64,000 bases of DNA, from the NCBI RefSeq assembly GCF_030269925.1, contig NC_085130.1, positions 5,654,501 to 5,718,500 on the forward strand, read 5' to 3'. Source of the DNA: Bombyx mori. Its lineage: Eukaryota; Arthropoda; Insecta; Lepidoptera; Bombycidae. How positions within the stretch are numbered: position 1 is the stretch's first letter; every line of letters starts with the position of its first letter. The position numbers and the translations under genes are program-made. Shown piece after piece: positions 31,062-43,000 of this stretch. Under the pieces are notes generated by a model. That model did no database searches. It was not told where the DNA came from and saw only the letters and a list, made by a program, of their open reading frames with translations.

Positions 31062-34000
31062 CTGTAATTTGATTAAAGTTAGTTAAGTATCTACGCCCTG
31101 AGAGAAGCCGAAAACCGAAGCAAATGGAAGCTGATGGTACAAAGAGCCCCGAAGGGCTTTCAAGGACACGACCTTCAGCAATGAAGTATTCGACTAAGAA
31201 GAAGAAGTATCTAAATTTAATTATTTCGTACATTCATTGTTCATTTAATCTGATATTGATGTGATATTACTTGAAATCAAAGAACATTTTTTTGTGTCGA
31301 AAGTAATTGGAAGTTTTTGAAGTGAAACTTCTAATGCGACTTCCAACAAGGTTGCGTTAAACGTTTAACGCTATCACGGAATAGAAAGAGACAGAGCGAG
31401 AGTGAATGCGCGGCACTCGAACGCATGCGCGTAGTATACCTGTTACAGGCCAGCGCGAGCGTTAGCAACGAGTAGCATCCAATATATAATGAAGTATTTA
31501 AAAAAAAAAAAAATTATTTTTCTATGTATAATTTAAAATACCTATATATAATATAAATAAATGTTGAAGATGTCGCATCTCTTATACACAGCATTCCCTA
31601 TTACAAGAGCAATCTGATTTAAAGATGAAAAATGAAGAAAACCAGAATACTACACATCGAAAAAGAAGTTTCACTTCATTCACGTGCACTAAGTTGCACG
31701 CGCACCGTTATTTTATTTTGTATCTTCTGTAGATCATTTTAGAGTTTAAAGTTGCAATAGTTTAGATTTTATTACTTAAATCACATTTACAATTTGTGAA
31801 TTAATTGAGAATAAATTTATATGCGTTAAAATCTAAATTAATGATTTATCAAATTCAAATACTCTCGAATAAACATGGCAATAAAACATTGAGCTTCAAA
31901 CATATGGTACTAATCTCATAAAATACGTGAAATGTTGTTTTAATATTTAATTTGTTGATGTTATAATTTCTTAGTTGGGCAAATTTACCAGGGATTCCTG
32001 GGAATTCATTCATCATTATTTTTTTTCGTGCCGGGGGCCGAACCTCCTACGAGATCCCCGCGCCTAAGGAGCCGCGCGGGGTATGTGGGACTCGACGATC
32101 TGCAAGGTATTGGGAGCAGACCGCGGGCCCAAGGAATTTTGAGGCCCTACCCTCTAAACGACTCCCCTTTGTATGAGTTAACTTTTACGCTATCGAGAAC
32201 GTTAAAAAACTCGCACTACGCACACTTCTCATTCCTAGACTCTGTTGTCGAACTAATGTCGTACCGTACCTTGACGACTAGGCGCGTGCGGCGGCTGGAG
32301 TGTCCTGCCCAGAGTGTCTACTTGACGCTGCAGAGCTGCCAATTCTTCCCTGCGGCACACACGCACATGCGATCACACCACACAAACGTGCAATAATACA
32401 TTTCTCGTTGAGATATACAATTCGAATGAAACAAATCGATATTCGCGACGCAAGACAATCGTATTACGTCGTCCGTTGCGTGTTTTTTTTTATTGCTTAG
32501 ATGGGTGAACGAGCTCACAGCCCACCTGGTGTTAAATGGTTACTGGAGCACATAGACATCTACAACGTAAATGCGCCACCCACCTTGAAATATAAGTTCT
32601 AAGGTCTCAAGTATAGTTACAACGGCTGCCCTACCCTTTAGACCGAAACACATTACTGCTTCACGGCAGAAATAGGTAAGGCGGACTCACAAGAAGTCCT
32701 ACCACCAGTAGAAAGCTTAGAAGACAATCGTATTACGTCGTCCATTGCGTGTTTAGAGTTCGTTGACGGAAAGCATTTATTATAAATGAGTGAACCAGCC
32801 TCCAGACTACACTATAATATAATAGCACATGGTATATAGCAGAACAATATCGCGCACCATACATTGTTATGGACACATTCACGCTGTACTATACTATTTA
32901 TTTTTGGCTAAGTTTACACTGCTATTACTATATGGCACTATAGTATAGCGTAGTATGAAAGCAGCTTAATGTTTTGAAACTATCAAAAAGAAATAAAACT
33001 GAATTAGGTTAATCGTGTTAAGATTTTACCGAAATTGATTTCGCTAAAGGAATACGTGATTAAACTATTTTCTCATGCTTTACTAAAATACCCCAACTAA
33101 TTCACAAAATAACTATCTACCCACAAAATCTACCAGATTGTATTGAACACAAGCCATTACCTTCGAAGGCTCGACATCGGAGTCATCGACTCTATCAAGG
33201 GATAGATCGCTCAAGTTTCTCACGAGGCCTCCGATGTGGTCTCTAGATGAAAAGCTCCTAAATCTATTAGTGAAGGGGGTCGATGTTCGGTAGGTGCGGT
33301 CTAGGTCATACGATGATCGACTGTGGGGGTATCCGCTCAGCGGGGTGGAGCTTCGTGCTACAGTGGTAGTGCAATATCTCTTGTGGGAACACCACAAGCT
33401 CCTGAGCTTTCGCATCAGCTCAGCGTTCCTGCAAAGCAATTGTGTTTTCTCCGCTCTGAAACGTAAACGCTTTTCGTGAACCTCTGTGAGCAGCTGTGAG
33501 CTTATGAAAAACTACTGCAAGCTCTTCTGTGCTTTTGTTATACTAGATCAGTGTTGTCCATTTTGAATTCGAATGAAATATCTATTGGGTTTTTTGATCT
33601 TCATACTATTTAAGCAAAATGTTGAATGTATAATGAAACTATACAGGGCGTCCCAGAAGGAATGGATAATCATGAAACACCTCATAATAGAGCTATTAGG
33701 GACACAAAATAAAAAAAATAAACAAAAATATTTCTTAGGTAGTACCCAAATTACGTATTAAAAAAAAACATTATTTTCCATAGTACTGCGCGTTTCTGTA
33801 ATATACAACAGCTACAAATATATAAAATCCATAGGGTTTTTGGTGTTATATTGCTACATGGACTATACCAATGGATGCACTAAGCCATAGGAGTAGCTGT
33901 TGTTATTTTTTGTAAAAATTAATCCGAACTTAAATTTTAATCATGAAATGTAGTATCTGGGTAATTAATTTGGGTATTACCTGATAATTTTTATTTTGTT

Positions 34001-37000
34001 TCCCCAATAGCTCTACTATGAGGTGTTTCAGGATTACACAACTCTACAAAAAAAATTCGTTCTTTGTCCTAACGTTTATACTAGGTTTTTCCCGTTAATT
34101 ATTCACAAAAACGAAAATAAAATACCTTTTTTTGGTATAAAGTTTTCTTTTGTAATAGTTATAGTAATAATACCGATTTTTCAATTTTTTTATAAATTTA
34201 AATTAATTTTAATACTTTCAAAAAAACCGCGCTATGAGAGTGGGGTGTTTACGTTTACACAGTGCCACTAGATGGCACTCGAGTCATAAACAACGATCAG
34301 GTGTTTTGTACAAGACCAGAAAAACTTAAAATGTCACGAAAGTGTAAATACGATGCTGATGCATTTTGTTTCATATGTGGTCAATTTATTAAAGTTCAAA
34401 AGCAAACTGTTTCATGCCATGTATATTTTTTTTGACTAATTACCATCTAAAATATCGAAATTTTATGCTTTGCAATCAAAGTCAAATTTGGTGTTGACCC
34501 GTGTTATCCATTATGTTTGGGACACCCTGTATATGTGGCTTTACTATGGTCAATGGATATCGTCCAGTTATCTATCGAGAGTTGAAAGGATATTTAGTTT
34601 AAGCAAAATATTTGCAACTTTACAGGAGAGTCATTTAAAGTTTAAAATTTGGAAAAAATATAAGAAATATTTTCTCAGCTATTTCAAAAGAGTAAAGTTG
34701 ATTGAAGTTCAATTAAAAACATCGAACTGTTGATGCTTATACCAAATAAAACGGGCCTTTAATTACAACGATAAATGTGGCGTATTAAGCTAAATTTCGC
34801 CTTTCACCTCTCGATATAATAAATTCTATAATCGTTCATAGTTATCTTAGCACATACTTTATGAGTATATTATGTATTATAATTGAGGTACATAAAAAAG
34901 TACTTTTGGAAAATAACATGTGTGTTTTAAAACTTTTATTGCACTACATATAATTATTAGGTGTCGATTATCATTACCCATTTAAATAACATATAGCCTT
35001 TTAAAAGTTTCAACAACAAAAAAAAAACGAACTTCAATAAAATAATGTAAGTACACCAATAATGTGGTTAATTAAACATGCATTATTAAGGATAACTAAA
35101 AAATTACTGGTCACATCTTAATAGAATTTGGAACCACATGAGAAATTAAAGATCAAAATGAAGATACAAAAATACACTAAAATTGTGTAAACCTTCTCCT
35201 TTTTCGAGGTCCGTTAAAAACAACAACAAACTTTATAACTTAATTAACAATATCACGTTCACATTGCACTTAAATTAACTGATTATTTTCAAATAAAATA
35301 ATAAGCATGGAACATTCACTGCGACTACTAATACAAGCAGTATTACAGACAGAATTTTTTTTCATACAACTATACCTAATAAACTTTCGCATAGTACACT
35401 GCCGATATATGTATTAAAAATGTATACATTTTTAAGTATCTTCGTCTCCCTTTTCATTAGATTCTGTTGGTACGGGAACTAATTCTTCTGTAAGTTCAAT
35501 TTTTTCATCTACATCTTCAGAAGCTATATTTGGAGCTGGAATAATTGTATCTGATAATTCTAGATTAGTTTCGTCAACATCTTCATTCGGATCTCCATCT
35601 GTACTATCACGTGCATCTTCGGTTTTATCTAGAACAATATTCTCTAGTTCGTCAGTGTTTGCTTTTGGCGATGTAACTTTTATACTAATTGGACTTAAAT
35701 GACTTCTATCATCTTCGACATCGTTTTCCGATCGTGAAGCTTCTATATTAGGGGTGCCATCAATAACTTCAACTGTTTCGCTTAAAACTCGTACAGCACC
35801 TTCTGACACCTCCATACTAACACTATTCTTAACGCCTTTATCGTCTAAAGCAACTTCATCTAATTGTGCTGTGCGTTTCTTGTCTCTCCTCCTCGATTTC
35901 GGTATCAACTTGACGCTTATATCAACTTTGATTGGCTCCTTTTTCTCACGTAAAAAGGGCTGTTGGATCATAAGCGGCAAATTGTAGGTCCTTTCGCCGT
36001 CAGCGTCAGCGAGATCCTGATTTGTCGTCAACGGGCCAACGATTATCGGCTGGTGTTTACACGACGAATCGGACTCTTTTCCGGAGCGGCGCCTTGAGGT
36101 GCGAGTCTCCTTTATCAGTAGGTCCCGCGACCCCGACCGGGAGTGACGTGTGATCGGTTCGTCTGCACGTAGCCGCGCTCTGCCTGCCGCCAACGAATAC
36201 ACACGCGACGTTAGGAATCAAAATTACGTTCTTAAATGGGTAATGACAATAGCAACGTTCGGGGTTGGCGAGGGGCGTTGGGGGACAGGGGGCACGGGGG
36301 ACGGGGTCGAGTCTGGTGCGAGTAAAGTTGTAAAGGTTCGTACTTGTGCCTACGGTTCGCGTCGTCGAGCTTGTCTGTGAGCAAGCGACACTCTCCGGTC
36401 AGTTTCTCCATCAGACTGTTTTGTGAATGTATCATGCCCTCCAACTCGGCCACCGTTTTAGCTGTGGAACCAAATGTTCTTGCTTTAAACATTCCCTCGC
36501 TAAGGATACATCGGCGAGCTAATACAGAGACCGTGTTCGGAGCACCCGTGCCATGTAGTTCACCGGTGCCCTACATGGCGCATTGAAGTAATTTTGTGTG
36601 TCGATTTCTGTTACTAAGCGCCTGGATATGACTAACTTCGCCTTCTTTTGTTTGTTAATGTATGTTTAGTTTTTCAGGTCTCTTAGAAGTAGATTCATTC
36701 TCAGTACCTTCGGATCCGTTTTTCCCAGTGTCTACTAGATATTCCGGCGCCTTAATTACAGAAATCGACATAATTATTTCAGTGCGCCGCGTAGGGCACT
36801 GGTGACCTAAATAGCAATCGAAGGGTTAATTCATCGACAAGTTCACCAATGTGATCCCCAAATTTAAGACTACCGTCTCTAAAGTGCTTCCTTAGTTAAA
36901 CGCGAGTCGCGGACGCAATTAAAACAAATTTTACGGATTCTCTTTTAAGTCGGAACGAATGCTATGACAATAAACTAGGCGCGATTAAAATCGTAAAATT

Positions 37001-40000
37001 AATTTTAATTGTGTCGTCGTTTGGACATGTTTCTGGAAACCAAGCGATGCAAGCGCTAACCACGGTCCGAACTATTGTCCACTAGCCAACAATCTGATGA
37101 ATAAACCATTGAAGGTAATGAAAGCGTATCCCATACATCTGTGACGTGCAAGCGCTCGATGTAAAAGTAAATTATAAACATTTTGAAAGTCCAATTACAT
37201 GCTTTACCCAAAAATATTGGCAGAATTTCGATTAAAACCACAAATCCCTTGTGGTATGTTTCTAACAAAAATACTAATTCTTTGAACTTTCTAAATGTTG
37301 AATCCTTTGAAATATATTTTTAATTACTTATATCTGAATTATGGAGGGTGGAAATGAGAAGGACCAGCTCAGTGTATTAAAAAGTTTCCGCTGAAAAGGA
37401 GCCAATTAAGGTGGCGCCACAGTAGCAACTGGAAAGATTTAAAAATCACCGACATAAACTGTTAGATGAGGATATTCAATTAAGAAGGAAAGAAACATTT
37501 CCTATGTAAATAATATAAAAATAAACAGTTAATATTTTAATTACTGCATAATTTTTAACTACACAGGTCACAAAAATATTACATTTTTCAACCCAGTATA
37601 GTTTACCCTGTTTAAAGCTGCTATACTCATAAAATTTCCACTTCTTACACTAGCGCTATTTCGGCGAGTCTTTAAACAATAACTTGCAAACAGCTTGCTT
37701 TTTCGACTTGTCCCTTAAACAAGATGGTGGTACTCTTTAATTCTACCCTCCATAATCTGAACAGTTAGTTTGACATTTGAGCAATTCGCGATCATAGACA
37801 AGAAACCCTCTATTCGCAGATTATGTACGAAATGTTGCCAATATCAATAATAAAATGTACTATATTTTTTTTAAATATATCTAAATCCCTTTCAAAACAT
37901 TGATAGTTTACCCGGAAAGCTACGTCTGTATAGTGGTGCTGGTGTACGCACCGTGCTTGTTGTCAATGGACTCCAGCATGGTAGACAGCTCCTTTTCCTT
38001 CTTGTTCTTCTCTGAAGAGATCGGGCTCAAGCTCTTCAAGTTAATCTGAGAATTTTATATCACTACCATAAGAAACCATAGAAATTTCAAAGTACACTCA
38101 ATTTGAGTTATTAGATATATGTGTCATGGCGGTTGTCCTATTCTTCATATCGGAACTGTACAGCTTCTTAATAATAGGCAGGGTGATAGTATATTCTCGG
38201 GTGGGCTCACAAGATGCTCTACCAGCAGTAATAGGCAAAAAAGAAACATTAAAGTTTCCACTATCTATTTTTTTAAACCATTTTCTTTTGTTTGCCTCAG
38301 TAGTTCAGTGTTACCAAATTAATAAATCAGCTGTTTTTTCCTTATTTGTCGTTTCGATATGCAAAAGATAACTTACAACACGTAAATTGCATTTAAGTCT
38401 TGAATGAACATTGATTATGGTCGTATAGTATTTTATTATTTTTTTTTACAGAAAAATGTTGTAAATATAATGCCTCAATCCCAAGTAAGGTCAATATTTT
38501 TTTAAACATTTGATATTGTTGTCTGACCATTAATTAGCTCTTGGGTCGACGTAGCCCTAAACACGTCATTACGGATCCTCCCGATCCATTAACGGTGCTT
38601 TTAGGTACCACAAGCACCGGTCACCGTCCTCGTCGAACGTTGCTTGCGACGAAGGGCTCGACGAGTGAACTAACCCACAGACACAGCCCACTGAGTTTCT
38701 CGCCGGATCTTCTCAGTGGGTCGCGATTCCGACCCGGTGGTAGATTCTGCGAAGCACTGCTCTTGCTAGGGCCAGTGTTAGCAACACTCCGGTTTGAGCC
38801 TCGTGAGTTCACCTACACGTCAAGAAACTGAAATAGCCTCTCAAGGCTATCGTACGTATTTCCATTACATTAATAACAGAATGGACATGAATTCCTGATT
38901 TAGGAATGTAAAATTTAATGAATTTTAAATTATAATAGTTTCGTACGATAAATGGAGTAGTACCTCTTTTTCGAGATTGGAGATCTGCTCAGAGAGACGC
39001 AGGTTCTCGCGGCGCGAGTGTACCAGGTCCGCGTCAGCTCGGTCCAGACGCTGACGAAGGGACTGGATCTGTGAGGGGTGCGGAACAATTGATCGGGTTA
39101 GCAACTTTTTTTTTTGGTACATTTCTGAAAATTTATGAATTGGTACACTTCATTCACGGTTGTTTGCATAAGAGTTAGTGTATTGCGCAAACGAACGCTC
39201 TGAGATCGTGGTCAATGAATGATAAAAAAATATGTTATTTATATATATTTTTTTGTACGTTATTACAAAGTAAGTCGTACACTATGTGCATTACTAATAA
39301 AAATCTTACGTTACGGACGTTTTTTTTCCGGTTAGGGTACTCCTTCGCATCGTCCCATAAGGAGCTTCGTTCCAAAAAAAAAAAGTCTAAAGCTACTGAA
39401 CCATTATGAGGTGACCTCTGAATTAAGTCGATTAGTTTCGTGTTTGGTCTGGCGCTGGTGTCGCTCTAAGGCCAGCCGCGCGCTTGCCAGCTCCTCCTCC
39501 AATGAAGCCTTCTCGGCGTGAGCCTGAGACAGATCAGCCTGGAGAGATGCTGAAACAACATAGCTGTAGAATAACCTGTCAAGTTAGAAAATGCATTTCG
39601 ATTGTTAAAGGAATTCCAACTGTATTGACATGGCAATTAAAATGATTTTTTGGTTTTTTTTTGGGACCCCGTGCGCTAATCTCCGATCGTTCACTGCGAC
39701 TAGACTTGACCAATTTGGGCCGGGTTTTCGGTGATGTATTTATATAGGTATGATTTTTTTTTTATTGCCCTTGTAGGCAGACGAGCATACGGCCCACCTG
39801 ATGGTGAGTGGTTACCGTCGCCCATGGACTTCAGCAATGCCAGGGGCAGAGCCAAGGCGCTGCCTACCACAAATCTAGATATACTAGAAATAGAGGATAG
39901 AGAGTGGATATTCCAGATAGGTGGGGACGGGTAGGTGACCTGAATCACGGGCTCAACCTGAGTGAGTTCGCAAACATTGGCCCTTCCTAGCAAGAGTAGC

Positions 40001-43000
40001 CTTTCGCAGAATCTACCAGCGGATCGAAATCGCGACCCATTGAGAAGATCCGGCGAGAAACTCAGTGGGCTCTCTGGGGTCCCTATCTCCAATAAACGTT
40101 CTTTCAATAAAATACAAATTCACCTAAAATACACAAGTAAGTTAAACTTGAACTTAAACTAAAGAGCTGACGGTTAGCGTGGTATGGACATGTGATTCGT
40201 AGAGAGAAGATGCATGTGACTAGGAGATGTATGGAAATGGTAGTGCAAGGTAGAGGGGGAATAGGTCGACCGAAGAAGACGTGGATGGAGTGTGCGACGA
40301 TATGAGAAAGAGAGGAGTGAGTGTTGAGATGACGGCTGATAGAAGAGAATGGAGTAGAAAAATTACCTGTGCCCTAGTGGGATAAGGTGGAGAAAAAAAG
40401 AACTTAAACTCGAATTGCGAATAATCAATGTCATGTTTCAAGGTGGGTGCCACTTTAACCTTGGGGTAGCCACTGAACACCAGGTGGAGCGTGAGCTCCC
40501 CGAACCAGCCAAGCAATAGCAAAAAAATACCAGTTTTATTCTTGAGTTCCATCTTCAGTTCCTCAACGGCGGAGTTCTTCAAGGTCAGTTCTCGTTTGAG
40601 ATCGTTCTCCTCGCGCCGCTGACGGTCCAAGTCAAGCTGAAAGTTGTCGTGAAGCTGTTACAAGCTTATGTTACTAATTACCTTTTGAGCTTTTGCATTA
40701 TGTGATGGCATTAGGTTATATGGTTAAGTTTAGTGAAACGAATTCCAAATTGCCATACTCGAACAATCGTAATGTCCGACTAAATACTAATATACATTAC
40801 CGCGATAAAACTAGCGGTAATGTATATTAGATTTCAAGATAGTCGTTTTTTTAGTTATACTGTGTTCAACACCTTAACTGCGGCAAATAAAATCATAAAC
40901 TATCATATGGCGCGGCAGAATGCGGCAGAAATGGTATTCCGTCAAAGGCCGATGTGAATGCGTCAAATGAGTCGCCGATTAAAATTTAGTATTCCGTTAA
41001 AGGACAATGTGTATGTGTCAAATGTGTGGCGGTTAAACCCGCTCTTAGTGGCGCGGCAATGGACAGCGTTTCGGGACGATGCACTCCCGTCATAAGCACC
41101 TGCAGTCTGGCGACGGTGTCGTACTGCGCGGCGAGGTCGTGGTGCAGGTCGTCCAGGTGCTCAGCGCGCGCCCTCCCCCGCGCCCCCGCCCCCGCCAGCT
41201 CCCGCACCCGCGCACGCTCCTTGCTCAACTCCTCCTGGATGTGTAACAGCTCGTACAGCCTCTACAGCCTGATGCGCCTGAGCCTAGTGCGAGTTTCTTA
41301 ACGTACTCGATAGCGTAAAAGTTAAGCCAATTTTGTATGCAATTGGAACAGCGCCCCTAGTGGCAAACATAGCAAGCGATCCTATTCCATACAAATATGA
41401 TAATTAACACGTTGATTGCTATATAAGTCACAGGTACCCTACGTGACGCACTGAAGTAATCATGTTAATTTCAGCACAGCAGCGCCCCTAGCGGCAAACG
41501 TAGGCAAACGTTCCAGCTCCGTTAACTTTTACGCTATCGAGAACGTAAAAAAACTCGCACTAAGCATACAGAACTCAAAACCGTCCGTTCCAATTAACGA
41601 ATGATTTAAATTATTACTAGTTTTTACTACCATCCTGGGTTTTGGTGTGGCGAAGCAGTCCTGCGTCCCGTTTTCAATGGTGGGGATAAGAACAGCTGCA
41701 GTGTCTATGGGTGTCTAAGTCATTTGCCTTATGGTGATGTCGTCGGCCAGTCTAACGCAATAAAAGCAAAGGAAACGAAACTAAATATTCGATAAATAAA
41801 TCAAATCAGATTTATGTTTATTAATCTAAAACCTGTAACCATTGAAGGCGGAAAAACCTTTAAAATAAGGTTAGTTGTAGAAAAATGGAAATATTTTACA
41901 ATGTGGTGTTGTGATGCAGAAAATGTAAAACAAATCTATATCATTTGATGCGCAAGGTCAATGTCCCCGGGCGACGCGCCACCGCGGCCATATTGCTTTT
42001 GATTGCGTGGTTATTGGGCGGACCATCAATTATTTCGCTAGAACAATGAAATTTATAATATACTAGCTGTACCCGTCCGCTTCGCTGGGCATTTAAAATT
42101 AACATTATTATTTCTCACCCCCACAAAAATCTCATCATTAACGCCCCCGCAACTGGTATAGGGAGTCCAACACTCACATAAATATTAGCCTATCCAATAA
42201 GTATATATATTTTCTACATGGATACCAAGTTTCAAGTCAATCGCATGCATGGGTCAGTAGTTATAACGGAACATCCGTAAAAACCGCTGTAGATTTATTT
42301 ATTAGTATAGATTATTTTTGATAGTTTTTCTGTGATTTATAGTCGCCAAAACAATACCAACAAGTCTGTAGTTTACGGAGAATACGAGTATTTATCATTT
42401 GCTATAATATTTTTTTGCTGTGTTAATTTCATTGCGTTAAATGTTCTCCATTGACTTCCACGGTGAAGGAATAACATCGTGTAATAAAAATGAAACCCGC
42501 AAAATTATAATTTTCGTAATTACTGGTGGTAGGACCTCTTGTGAGTCCGCGCGGGTAGGTACCACCGCCCTGCCTATTTCTGCCGTGAAGCAGTGATTCG
42601 TTTCGGTTTGAAGGGTGGGGCAGCCGTTGTAACGATACTGAGACCTTAGAACTTATATCTCAAGGTGGGTGGCGCATTTGCGTTGTGGATGTCTATGGGC
42701 TCCAGTAACCGCTTAACACCAGGTGGGCTGTGAGCTCGTCCACCCATCTAAAATAAACGCAGCAATGTAAAATTTTCACAACATACCCTCTCTTTTGATT
42801 ATTTACCTTGAGACTTCTTATTTCTGCTTCCAAACTGTTCTTATCTTCTCTTAGTTGTTGTTCCACGACCTCAGTTCTCCTGTACCGTCCGCTGTCGTCT
42901 TCGCGCTGCTCCAAGCTCAGTTTGAGCTTAGATATTTGAGCTTCCAACGTGGACTTGTCTCTGTTATAGGTTGATTTAAAACCGAATTTCATGAGATAAG

